Shown: positions 36,925-45,587 of the stretch, in pieces
Layout of the letters: every line of letters starts with the position of its first letter
How positions within the stretch are numbered: position 1 is the stretch's first letter
Source of the DNA: Thermoanaerobaculia bacterium
Lineage (GTDB): Bacteria; Acidobacteriota; Thermoanaerobaculia; Gp7-AA8
Reading direction: 5' to 3'
Assembly (NCBI GenBank): GCA_017883235.1
Contig: JADGNY010000026.1
Location: 1 to 57,014, forward strand
Length of the DNA: 57,014 bases
Made by a program: the position numbers and the translations under genes
The notes under the pieces: generated by a model
Database searches by the model: none
Seen by the model: the letters and a program-made list of their open reading frames with translations, nothing else
What the model was told of the DNA's origin: nothing

Positions 36925-37538
36925 TGGGAGTGATCGACAAGCACGGGCTTCTGCCGCGGCTGGCGACGCTGAGCCCGGTCGTCCTCGAGCTCGGCTGTGG
37001 CGCCGCCAAGCGTGACGCGGCAGCGATCGGCATCGACCAACTCGATTATGACTGCGTGGATCTCGTCGGCGACGCGCTTGAGATCCTCGCCGCGATTTCC
37101 GACGCCTCGGTCGACCGCATCTACAGTTCGCATTTCCTCGAGCACGTCAGCGACTTGCCGGCCATCGTTCGCGAGATCGAGCGAGTGCTTCGTGTTGGCG
37201 GCACGCTCGAAGCGGTCGCGCCGCACTTTGCTAACCCATACTTTTCATCCGATCCGACGCACAACCACCGCTTCGGTCTCTACACGTTCTCGTATTTCAG
37301 CGATGACCGCATCCTCCGCCGGCGTGTGCCGACGTACGCTCATCAGCTCCGTCTGAAACTCCTCGACGTGCGTCTCGTGTTCAAATCGACGCGACCGTTC
37401 TTTGTTCGGCATGTCCTCAAGCGGTCGGTGGGACTCATCGTCAACTCCTGCCGGTACATGCAGGAATTTCACGAGGAGTTGCTTTGCTACCTCGTGGCCC
37501 CGTACGAGGTTCGTTACATGCTCAAGAAAGTCGTATGA
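36924..37538 (+). CDS. SAM-dependent methyltransferase
   Basis: 204 residues. VVLELGCGAAKRDAAAIGIDQLDYDCVDLVGDA is motif I with an acidic motif II, and IYSSHFLEHVSDLPAIVREIERVLRVGGTLE is the usual Methyltransf_11 segment. ANPYFSSDPTHNHRFGLYTFSYFS follows. It is probably an O- or N-methyltransferase on a sugar of the surface glycan. It overlaps both neighbours (GTGATG start, ATGA end). Confidence 0.86.
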   Translation: MGVIDKHGLLPRLATLSPVVLELGCGAAKRDAAAIGIDQLDYDCVDLVGDALEILAAISDASVDRIYSSHFLEHVSDLPAIVREIERVLRVGGTLEAVAPHFANPYFSSDPTHNHRFGLYTFSYFSDDRILRRRVPTYAHQLRLKLLDVRLVFKSTRPFFVRHVLKRSVGLIVNSCRYMQEFHEELLCYLVAPYEVRYMLKKVV

Positions 37539-38398
37539 TCGCCGAAATGCCGAAAGCCATCCCAGCGCAGGAACGGAACATTCATTCCGCTGTGGTGGAA
37601 GGTTTCGGCGATCAGTGGAGCCGCTTCGATCAGAAGGTGCTGTCGGACGCGGAGGTGCAGAAGATCTTCGGGGAGTACTTTGATATTTTCCCGTGGCGCT
37701 CGCTGCCGCCGAACGCCGTCGGGTTCGATGCCGGCTGCGGCAGCGGGCGGTGGGCTCGCCTCGTCGCACCACGCGTGTCCCGGCTCCACTGCTTCGACGC
37801 GAGCCAGGAAGTTGTGGCAGTGGCCAGGGAGATGCTTGCCGGATTACCGAACTGCGAGGTCGTGCATGCGGCGATCGACGAGCTTCCGATCGCCGACGGC
37901 AGCATGGACTTCGGCTATTCGCTCGGTGTGTTGCATCACATTCCCGACACCCCGGCGGCATTGCGCGACTGCGTCGGCAAACTGAAGTCCGGCGCGCCGT
38001 TTCTGCTCTATCTGTACCACCGCTTCGACAATCGCCCGCGGTGGTACCGAACGCTCTGGCGGATGTCCGAATTGTTGCGCTATCCGATCTCGCGATCGCC
38101 GAAACCGATACGATACCTCTGCAGCCAAATCCTGGCGGCGACGGTCTATTGGCCGCTGTCCCGAGTAGCGAAACTCGCCGAGCAGGTCGGCATTTCTCCG
38201 GATTCGTTCCCGCTATCGTTTTATCGCAATCGCTCGTATTACGTGTTGCGCACAGATGCGCTTGACCGATTCGGGACCCGGTTGGAGCAACGATTCACGA
38301 GAGCCGAGATCGAGGAGATGATGCACGCTGCCGGGCTCGACAACCTCGTGTTTAGTGACCATGCGCCGTTCTGGTGCGCGGTCGGATGGCGTCGTTAG
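37535..38398 (+). CDS. SAM-dependent methyltransferase
   Basis: 287 residues. After FGDQWSRFD it shows VGFDAGCGSGRWARLVAPRVSRLHCFDASQEVV (motif I), IADGSMDFGYSLGVLHHIPDTPAALRDCVGKLKSGAPFLLYLYH, then a C-terminal helical region. This is the type found in O-antigen clusters. It overlaps the preceding methyltransferase by 4 nt. Substrate unknown. Confidence 0.87.
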   Translation: MIAEMPKAIPAQERNIHSAVVEGFGDQWSRFDQKVLSDAEVQKIFGEYFDIFPWRSLPPNAVGFDAGCGSGRWARLVAPRVSRLHCFDASQEVVAVAREMLAGLPNCEVVHAAIDELPIADGSMDFGYSLGVLHHIPDTPAALRDCVGKLKSGAPFLLYLYHRFDNRPRWYRTLWRMSELLRYPISRSPKPIRYLCSQILAATVYWPLSRVAKLAEQVGISPDSFPLSFYRNRSYYVLRTDALDRFGTRLEQRFTRAEIEEMMHAAGLDNLVFSDHAPFWCAVGWRR

Positions 38399-38452
38399 TG
38401 CGAGCTCTAACTAAGTGATATCCTTCGAGTATCAAATTCGTGCTGGCTTCCT

Positions 38453-40021
38453 ATGACAGAGTTCGCCCTGCAAACCGTTCTCACGATTTCTGCCTGCGCT
38501 GCTCTGTTCCTCCTGTGGCGGAGGGTGAGCTCCCATGGGCGACCCGTATTCTGGCTTGTGACGCTCGGTGTGATCGGACGCGCGGTCGGGGGTGTCGCCG
38601 CGTTCTTCATTTCGTACTTTCATCTTCCGATTGCGCGGTCGCTTCAACTCGGTAACGGCCTTTGGATCATGGCGGCCGACAGCGTCGAGTATGTCGCACG
38701 AGCCGCCGCCGCTGCTGCGGCCGGGCCGATGGCAATCGTACACCTCAGTAAATACGACATCTCACCGTTCTATTGTCAAATCCTGGCGACCGGCTTTTGG
38801 CTATTCGGTTCCTTTGCCTCCGTCGCTGTTTTGATCAACATCGCCGCATACCTCGGCTGTTGCGCGATCATCGTGTCGCTTGGGCGCGGCGTGAATCAGC
38901 GCGCCGTGACCGTAGCCATTGCGGCGCTGAGTCTCGCGCCATCGGTAGTCATCTGGTCGCTGCAGCCGCTCAAGGATGTCCCGTTTCTCTTTCTTGTTGC
39001 CTCATTCATTGCAAGCACGTGCCTGTGGCAGCAACTCTGGAGTACCAGAACTCCCATGGGGAGGAGCGTCGGTATGGCGGCCCTCTTTGCTGTGATGATC
39101 GCTGCGTTGAGCTACGGTATCTCCGGCATTCGCTGGTATTTCGGATTCATTCTCGTCATCGTTCTCATACCGTTTGTCATGCTGGTTGCCTTCGGATGCG
39201 GCAGGAGACTTGCGGCCGCGGCCAGCGGGATCATACTCATAGCCGTCACGGCTGTTGGGTTCTTCTACGGTGCCGGTCCGTTCGTTCCTGCGCCTTTGCG
39301 TGAAGCGATTTTCGGAGAATCAGCCGGTCCGACAGCGACGGTATCGGTGCTCATTGGCGGAATGAACGCGACTCGCGCTTCATTCGATAAGGTCGCCGGC
39401 ACATCGCTCATCGGGGCGGGTGGGGCGATCACAAAACTCGACAAGTTAATGGGTGCTCAGGAGACAAAAGTCAGGGCTGAACCGACTTTTCAAGGGAAAC
39501 GAACGCTTAAACCCACTCCGACAACCCAGGACAAGAACTCCACTCCGCAACCGACTGTGCCGCTCCCGAAGCAAGCGTCGCAGGTCAGAATCGTCGCTGT
39601 TCCCGCGTCTCCAGCCACTCGGTTGATCACAGGACTCGCGGCGATCACGTTGCCGCGATTTGTCGCCCAACGACTCCACCTCGTGGATGTCGGCGGAGGG
39701 CGTGGCTTGTGGCCGCTCGTCGAGCTCGACACCCTTTGCTTCGATGCCGGGCTCGCCTTTGCCATCATCTCGACTGTCGGCGCAGGTTGGCGGCGGGTCC
39801 TCCGCTCGCCCGCGTTCTGGATGCTGTTGATGATAACCGGAGGAGTCGGATTGGCTCTGATCTACTCGGTCAGCAACTTCGGCACGCTCTTCCGTCACCG
39901 CGACATGATCCTTCTCGGTCTGCTCCTGCTGCCGCTGGTCACCTCCGCGCCGAGTTTGCCGCGGGCCGATGTCGAGAGCGTGCTCGCCGCGGACGAACAA
40001 ACCAAAGTCGGACTGGCGTGA
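38453..40021 (+). CDS. Polytopic membrane protein, possibly GT-C or polymerase-like
   Basis: 522 residues with about ten membrane helices in residues 1-290 and 400-500. Between them lies a soluble stretch (about 300-400) rich in Lys, Thr and Pro (TQDKNSTPQPTVPLPK). ADSVEYVARAA near residue 80 could be an acidic loop as in GT-C enzymes. No family recognised with certainty. Its place between methyltransferases and a glycosyltransferase suggests a role in glycan assembly, for example as polymerase. Confidence 0.7.
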   Translation: MTEFALQTVLTISACAALFLLWRRVSSHGRPVFWLVTLGVIGRAVGGVAAFFISYFHLPIARSLQLGNGLWIMAADSVEYVARAAAAAAAGPMAIVHLSKYDISPFYCQILATGFWLFGSFASVAVLINIAAYLGCCAIIVSLGRGVNQRAVTVAIAALSLAPSVVIWSLQPLKDVPFLFLVASFIASTCLWQQLWSTRTPMGRSVGMAALFAVMIAALSYGISGIRWYFGFILVIVLIPFVMLVAFGCGRRLAAAASGIILIAVTAVGFFYGAGPFVPAPLREAIFGESAGPTATVSVLIGGMNATRASFDKVAGTSLIGAGGAITKLDKLMGAQETKVRAEPTFQGKRTLKPTPTTQDKNSTPQPTVPLPKQASQVRIVAVPASPATRLITGLAAITLPRFVAQRLHLVDVGGGRGLWPLVELDTLCFDAGLAFAIISTVGAGWRRVLRSPAFWMLLMITGGVGLALIYSVSNFGTLFRHRDMILLGLLLLPLVTSAPSLPRADVESVLAADEQTKVGLA

Positions 40022-41151
40022 GCCGCAAGATCATCTACGTCATCACGCGCATGGTCGTCGGCGGCGCGCAGGAAACGGCAAAGTACACAGCCGAGCACTT
40101 CCACCACGCCGGCGACGAGGTTCTATTCGTCACCGGCGTCGAGACCGGGCGCGAAGGGGAGTTGACGGTTGACGAGGTGCCGGTGCTCTTCATGCCGGCG
40201 CTCGTACGCCGCCTCAGTCCTCTCCACGACCTCCGGGCGGTCTGGCAGCTCTATCGCCTCTTCCGCGGCCGGCGGCCCGATATCGTGCACGCGCGCACGT
40301 CAAAGGCACGCGTAGTGGCAGCCGTCGCGGCCCGGCTGGCACGGGTGCCTACGGTCGTGCAGACGATTCACGGCTGGTCGTTCGGCAACGAGATCGACCG
40401 GAAGAAGTGGCTGTATGTCATCGTGGAGAAACTCATCGCCAGGATGTTCGACTGCAACATCGTCGTCTCGGAAGGCGATCTGCGGGAGGGACTGGAGACG
40501 GGGATTCTCCGCCTGCAGACGACGCAGCTCATCCGCTCGGGAGTGAATCTCGCGAAGATCAGCAAGGTCGATCGCGAGCGCGTGGAGCGCCTGCGCGCGG
40601 AACTTGCCCCGGACGGTCAGCGCGTGGTCACCCTGATCGGCAGGCTGTCGAGCCCGAAGACGCCGGACGTCTTCGTCGATGCCGCGACGGCCGTATTGGC
40701 GAAGCATCACGATACGCGTTTCCTCGTCGTCGGCGACGGCGCGAAACGCGAGGCCCTCGCCGCCCAGATCGGGCGGCTCGGCATCTCCGCGGACGTACTC
40801 ATGCTCGGTCTGCGCACGGACGTGGCGGAGCTCATGGCGGCTTCCGACATCATCGTGCACTCGTCGCTGCGCGAAGGGTTGCCGAAGGCCGTGCTCGAGG
40901 CCATGGCGGCCGGCAGGCCGGTCATTGGAACGAATGTCGGCGGCGTACCGGCAGTGGTCGATGACGGGGTGACGGGCTTGCTCGTCGAGCCATCGAATGC
41001 GCCTCAGATGGCGACGGCGATTCTACGGCTGCTCGAAGATCCAGCGTTGTGTGCGCGGCTCGTGGCCAACGCCGCGCAGCGTGTGCAGGACTTCTCCCTG
41101 ACGAAATCGTTCGACGACACGAACGCGCTCTACGAACGGCTGCGCCATTAG
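40018..41151 (+). CDS. GT4 family glycosyltransferase
   Basis: 377 residues, GT-B fold. KIIYVITRMVVGGAQETAKYTAEHF with the GG acceptor loop, IVHARTSKARVVAAVAARLARVPTVVQTIHGW, then VVTLIGRLSSPKTPDVFVDAA, and the EX7E motif in SSLREGLPKAVLEAMAAGRPVIGTNVGGVPAVV. The GTG start overlaps the previous stop. Its stop overlaps tail to tail with the convergent gene by 4 nt. Confidence 0.9.
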   Translation: MSRKIIYVITRMVVGGAQETAKYTAEHFHHAGDEVLFVTGVETGREGELTVDEVPVLFMPALVRRLSPLHDLRAVWQLYRLFRGRRPDIVHARTSKARVVAAVAARLARVPTVVQTIHGWSFGNEIDRKKWLYVIVEKLIARMFDCNIVVSEGDLREGLETGILRLQTTQLIRSGVNLAKISKVDRERVERLRAELAPDGQRVVTLIGRLSSPKTPDVFVDAATAVLAKHHDTRFLVVGDGAKREALAAQIGRLGISADVLMLGLRTDVAELMAASDIIVHSSLREGLPKAVLEAMAAGRPVIGTNVGGVPAVVDDGVTGLLVEPSNAPQMATAILRLLEDPALCARLVANAAQRVQDFSLTKSFDDTNALYERLRH

Positions 41152-43052
41152 TTGTGCGCGGCCGGCAACCGCGAGGCGTGCAGCAGCGGCGTGTCGCCCG
41201 CCGCGATCGGTGTCGCTGGAGCGTCGCTAGAGAGGACCCAGCCGAAGTCGACCGGCGACAGACGCTGAAAACTCATGTACGCCCGCGAGACGGCCACTCC
41301 CACCGCCGCACACTCGCCGACGAGCATTGTCAGCCGGTCGCCGCGGATCGCTTCCGTCGAGAGGATGATCTCCTCGATCTGCAGCTTGCGGCACAGCTCC
41401 GCCACGCCGGCGTGCCGCGCGTGCACGCGCAGGCCGTGCATCAGGCGCCCGATCTTGGCAGGATCGTCGTCGATGAAGCCCACCGGCAGCACCTGCAGTC
41501 CGGCGTTGTTGTTCAGTTCGCGGAAGACGAGCTCTCCGCCGTCGCCGGCGCCGTAGATCAGGACGCGTTTGCCCTGCCCCTTTCCGTTCATCAGCAGCCG
41601 CCGGAAAATGCGGAACGAAAAGCGGCTGATCGTCAGCATCACCAGCAAGAGAATGCCGTCGAGCACGAAGACCGTGCGGGAGAAGCCGTTGAAGCGGAAG
41701 GCGAAGACGATGGCAACCAGGGCCACGACCGAGCTGAGTACCACGGCCCGCGCGAAGTCGACGACGTCGGCGATGCTGGCGTAGCGCCACAATCCGCGGT
41801 ACACGCCGGCGCCGAGAAACGTCACGATCTTCAGGCATACGACAATCGGCAGTGTGCGGAGAAAGAGGTCCCAGTCCGGCGTGCTGCTGAGCGGCCCGAA
41901 CTTCAGCACATAGGCGAAGTAGTACGCCAGCGCCACCAGTCCGACGTCGAGCAGGACTTCGAAGATGCGGCGCTTGTAGCTGAGATCGAAGAGGAACGAG
42001 ACCAGCGGCTTCTCCCGCGCCGCCGCGAGCTCCCGCTCGTCATACACGTGAACGCGCGCCAGGTGCACGCCGACGAACGTGAGCAGGATGACGAACGTGC
42101 CGGTGGCGGCGACGCTGAGGTCGAGAGAGATGTGGCGGGCGAAGAGGCCGAGCGTTCCGGCCGTAATGGCCAGCGCGTACAACAGCCACACGGCGTGCTT
42201 CTCGCTGAGGCCGAGCGCCACGAGCCGGTGTGAGGTGTGGTCGCGGCCGCCCTTCATCATCGATCGGCCGGCGAGCTTGCGCATGACGGCCACGAACGTC
42301 GTGTCGAAGATCGGTACCAGCAGCACCAGCACCGGCACGGCCAGCACGGCCACGATGCTGCGCGACCTCCCGCCTCCCGTCCCGCTCAGCAGCGCCGCGC
42401 TGGCGAGAAAGAAGCCGATGAACATCGACCCGCAGTTGCTCATGAAGATCGACGCCGGGTTGTGGTTGTAAACCAGGAAGCCGAGGAGCGCGCCTGCGAA
42501 GGCGGCCAACGCGGACGTTTCCCACAATTGCCCGTTCTGGTAGAAGTTGATGGCCAGGAAGATCGCCGCCACGCTCGACACACCGGCGGCCAGACCGTCC
42601 ATGTTGTCCAGGAGGTTCACGGCGTTGGTGATGCCGATGAGCCAGAGGAAGGTGATGGCGATGTTCAGAAGCGCCGAACCGGTCCACGGGAGAATCAGAC
42701 CGCAGTAAATCACCGCGGATGCCGCAATCAACTGGCCGACGAGTTTCTGGTACGGCTTGAACTCGATGTAGTCGTCGATCAGGCCGAGAACGAACATCGC
42801 GCTACTGGCGCCGAGGATGACCCAGCGGTCACGCGTGAGCGGCGTGAAGGCGAAGATCGTGATGACAGCGGTGAGGAAGATGCCGATCCCGCCCATCATC
42901 GCCGTCGGCTTGGCGTGCCAGCGGTCGGTGCGCGGCATCGCCACGGCACCGAGACGGCGGGCCAGGGCACGCACGATCGGGATGGTGGCTACCGCCGCCC
43001 CAAAGGCGATGGCGCCGATTGCAGGAGCTGCAACGGATAACGACCCTTCCAT
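41148..43052 (-). CDS. Polyprenyl-phosphate sugar-1-phosphate transferase fused to a FlaA1-like N-terminal module
   Basis: 634 residues. Residues 1 to about 330 are a MraY/WecA-type transferase: PRTDRWHAKPTAMMGGIGIF, LGLIDDYIEFKPYQKL (DD motif), NAVNLLDNMDGLAAG, and RDHTSHRLVALGLSEKHAVWLLY. Residues about 350-620 have four helices and a nucleotide-binding fold (GKRVLIYGAGDGGELVFREL, VGFIDDDPAKIGRLMHG), like the N-terminal half of FlaA1/PglF/CapD sugar dehydratases. The dehydratase domain itself is absent. It probably starts glycan assembly. ATG at 43052 is chosen; a TTG at 43094 is possible. Confidence 0.87.
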   Translation of the reverse strand: MEGSLSVAAPAIGAIAFGAAVATIPIVRALARRLGAVAMPRTDRWHAKPTAMMGGIGIFLTAVITIFAFTPLTRDRWVILGASSAMFVLGLIDDYIEFKPYQKLVGQLIAASAVIYCGLILPWTGSALLNIAITFLWLIGITNAVNLLDNMDGLAAGVSSVAAIFLAINFYQNGQLWETSALAAFAGALLGFLVYNHNPASIFMSNCGSMFIGFFLASAALLSGTGGGRSRSIVAVLAVPVLVLLVPIFDTTFVAVMRKLAGRSMMKGGRDHTSHRLVALGLSEKHAVWLLYALAITAGTLGLFARHISLDLSVAATGTFVILLTFVGVHLARVHVYDERELAAAREKPLVSFLFDLSYKRRIFEVLLDVGLVALAYYFAYVLKFGPLSSTPDWDLFLRTLPIVVCLKIVTFLGAGVYRGLWRYASIADVVDFARAVVLSSVVALVAIVFAFRFNGFSRTVFVLDGILLLVMLTISRFSFRIFRRLLMNGKGQGKRVLIYGAGDGGELVFRELNNNAGLQVLPVGFIDDDPAKIGRLMHGLRVHARHAGVAELCRKLQIEEIILSTEAIRGDRLTMLVGECAAVGVAVSRAYMSFQRLSPVDFGWVLSSDAPATPIAAGDTPLLHASRLPAAHN

Positions 43053-43114
43053 AGAGCGGAGATACAAGTTATTCGATGCTTGCCTGGATTGCAAGCGACT
43101 GGTTCAGAACGTGC

Positions 43115-43267
43115 TCAGAAGAGCGAGTAGATGAAAGGCGCGAGCGCCGACGACTGACTGATCAGGAGCAGGATTCCCAGGAGTAGGAGGACCAGGAACA
43201 CCGGTACAAGCAGAAGCTTCTTGCGCGAAATGACGAAGTCCCAAAAATCAGCGATGAGCTCGAACAT
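43115..43267 (-). CDS. DUF5989 family small membrane protein
   Basis: 50 residues: MFELIADFWDFVISRKK, then a single membrane helix (LLLVPVFLVLLLLGILLLIS) and ALAPFIYSLF. This matches my memory of the small DUF5989 proteins that accompany SxtJ and carbamoyltransferase genes. Its ATG shares one base with the SxtJ stop. Function unknown. Confidence 0.85.
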   Translation of the reverse strand: MFELIADFWDFVISRKKLLLVPVFLVLLLLGILLLISQSSALAPFIYSLF

Positions 43268-43695
43268 TAGAACGGCCTCTCCATTCCTCGTTTTGGATCG
43301 GACGACGTCCCGATCGCGACCCGATAGGTCGTTGCTTCCGGTCCATTGTCTTTCAGATGAAGGATGTCGCGGCCGACCGCCCTGCAGAGTAGCGCGAGCG
43401 GCGTGATGAAGCCCCAGAACATGATCGTGAGAATGATCCTGCTGTTGACGGCACCGAGCAGGGCTCCGAACCGCATCCAGCCGCGATAGACGAGTGAAAG
43501 CATGGTCGGCCGGGCGAGAGCGAGAATCGCGAACACCAAGGCGATGGCCCACGGCGTCAAGGGAATGGCGCGTTTCTTCAGGAGCGGCAGCAGGACGCCG
43601 AAGATGCCGGCGATCATGCCCGCCATCAGCAGGCCAAACTCCCGGAGGGTCTTCGCCGTGATCGGCGGTGTCGTGGAATTCTCTACGTACGTCAT
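43267..43695 (-). CDS. SxtJ family membrane protein
   Basis: 142 residues, about four membrane helices: LREFGLLMAGMIAGIFGVLLPLL, LTPWAIALVFAILALARP, MRFGALLGAVNSRIILTIMFWGFITPLALLCRAV. A C-terminal GPEATTYRVAIGTSSDPKRGMERPF tail follows. It fits the SxtJ family found next to carbamoyltransferases, also outside saxitoxin producers. The start at 43695 is chosen as the first Met in the hydrophobic frame. Confidence 0.85.
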   Translation of the reverse strand: MTYVENSTTPPITAKTLREFGLLMAGMIAGIFGVLLPLLKKRAIPLTPWAIALVFAILALARPTMLSLVYRGWMRFGALLGAVNSRIILTIMFWGFITPLALLCRAVGRDILHLKDNGPEATTYRVAIGTSSDPKRGMERPF

Positions 43696-43709
43696 CCAGC
43701 GGTCCCAAT

Positions 43710-45587
43710 TTAATCCAACTCGAATTCTTTCTTCCAGTCGTCTTTTTCTGACCAGCTCGGTTGTTCCCGCTTTGCGAGAACATAGTTCTCGACCACGAGG
43801 TAATCCATCTCCGTTCGCATGAAACATCGATAGGCATCTTCGACGGTGCACACGATCGGCTCACCGCGAACATTGAACGAAGTGTTGACCAGGACAGAGC
43901 AGCCCGTCTGCTCCCGAAATTCCATCATCAGTCGGTGAAACCGCGGATTCGTACTCTGGTGTACCGTCTGTACGCGCGCCGAGTAGTCGACATGCGTTAC
44001 CGCCGGAATGGTCGAGCGAGGCACGTTCAGTTTTTCGATTCCGAATAGTTGTTCTTGCTCCGCGGTCATCGCGAGCCGCAGGTCCGCCTTTACGTTGGCG
44101 ACGAGCAGCATGTACGGGCTTGGGGTATCGAGATCGAAATACCGGTCAACGTCTTCGGCGAGCACCACCGGTGCGAAGGGGCGGAAGGACTCGCGGTATT
44201 TGATTTTCAGATTCATCACCGACTGCATGCGGGGGCTGCGTGCATCACCGATGATCGAGCGCGAGCCGAGGGCGCGAGGCCCGAACTCCATCCGGCCCGC
44301 AAACCATCCGATGACGTTCTCGGAGGCGAGGAGCGCAGCGACCGAGGAAAAGAGGTCGTCGTCAAAACGCCGATAGACGGCACCGAACTTGTCGAGCGAC
44401 TCCTGGATCGAGGCAGCCTCGAAATGCGGGCCGAGGTAGGCTCCCTTCATATAGTCGAGCTTCGTGTCCCGGCCGCTGTCGATCGAGTAGTGCATCGCAT
44501 CGCGGCTGACGTCTCGTTCATTGCCGAGATACTCGTACCAGGTGGCTAGCGCGGCGCCGAGCGAGCCGCCGGCATCACCGGCCGCGGGCTGAATCCAGAT
44601 GTTCTCGAAAGGACCCTCGCGGAGAATGCGGCCATTTGCGACGCAATTGAGGGCCACGCCGCCGGCGAGGCAAAGATTCTCGACCCCGAGTTCCGCGTGC
44701 ACCGTGCGTGAAAGCCGCAGAACGACTTCCTCGGTTACCATCTGAATCGAACGAGCAATGTCCATGTCCTTCTGTGTCACCGGACTTTCCGGCTGGCGCG
44801 GCGGGCCATCGAACAGGGCGTCGAACTTCGCGTTCGTCATGGTCAGCCCTGTGGTGTAGTTGAAATACGTCATGTTCAGACGGAAGGTGCCGTCCTCTTT
44901 GATGTCGATCAGGTGATCGAGGATCAATTGGGTGTATTTCGGCTCGCCATATGGCGCGAGCCCCATGAGCTTGTATTCGCCGGAATTGACCTTGAAGCCC
45001 GTGTAATACGTAAAGGCGGAGTAAAGAAGGCCGATGGAATGAGGGAAATCGATTTCCCATATCGGTACGAGCCGATTTCCTTCGCCCTTCCAAACGGTCG
45101 TCGTCGCCCATTCTCCCACCCCGTCGAGACAGAGCACGGCGGCCTTGCTGAACGGGCTCGGGAAGAACGCCGAGGCCGCGTGCGCCTGATGATGTTCCGT
45201 GAACAAGAGCTTCGGCAATTGCGGTTTCGCAAGCCCGGACAGCTCGCTGAGCTCGCGGCGCAGTGTGTCTTTGAGGTACAGCTTGTCCTTCAGCCAGATC
45301 GGCATGGCCATCACGAATGAGCGGAAGCCCTTTGGCGCGAAGGCGAGATACGTCTCGACAAGACGCTCGAACTTCAGGAGCGGCTTGTCGTAGAAGGTGA
45401 TGAAGTCGACGTCGGCGAGTGTAATTCCAGCCGCGTCGAGGCAATACCGGATCGCATGCTTCGGAAACCGGCTGTCATGCCGCTTTCGTGTGAAACGTTC
45501 TTCCTGCGCCGCTGCCACGATCTCGCCGTCACGGACGATGGTCGCGGCACTGTCATGGTAATAGGCCGAGATTCCCAGGATATTCAT
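43710..45587 (-). CDS. Carbamoyltransferase (NodU/CmcH/SxtI family)
   Basis: 625 residues. MNILGISAYYHDSAATIVRDGEIVAAAQEERFTRKRHDSRFP is the diagnostic N terminus. The Kae1-like part has FTEHHQAHAASAFFPSPF with metal-binding His residues, CLDGVGEWATTTVW, and LCLAGGVALNCVANGRI. The C-terminal carbamoyl-binding domain has MEFGPRALGSRSIIGDARSPRMQ and SVLVNTSFNVRGEPIVCT. It transfers carbamoyl to a hydroxyl, here probably of a sugar. The start overlaps the SGNH stop by 4 nt. Confidence 0.94.
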   Translation of the reverse strand: MNILGISAYYHDSAATIVRDGEIVAAAQEERFTRKRHDSRFPKHAIRYCLDAAGITLADVDFITFYDKPLLKFERLVETYLAFAPKGFRSFVMAMPIWLKDKLYLKDTLRRELSELSGLAKPQLPKLLFTEHHQAHAASAFFPSPFSKAAVLCLDGVGEWATTTVWKGEGNRLVPIWEIDFPHSIGLLYSAFTYYTGFKVNSGEYKLMGLAPYGEPKYTQLILDHLIDIKEDGTFRLNMTYFNYTTGLTMTNAKFDALFDGPPRQPESPVTQKDMDIARSIQMVTEEVVLRLSRTVHAELGVENLCLAGGVALNCVANGRILREGPFENIWIQPAAGDAGGSLGAALATWYEYLGNERDVSRDAMHYSIDSGRDTKLDYMKGAYLGPHFEAASIQESLDKFGAVYRRFDDDLFSSVAALLASENVIGWFAGRMEFGPRALGSRSIIGDARSPRMQSVMNLKIKYRESFRPFAPVVLAEDVDRYFDLDTPSPYMLLVANVKADLRLAMTAEQEQLFGIEKLNVPRSTIPAVTHVDYSARVQTVHQSTNPRFHRLMMEFREQTGCSVLVNTSFNVRGEPIVCTVEDAYRCFMRTEMDYLVVENYVLAKREQPSWSEKDDWKKEFELD

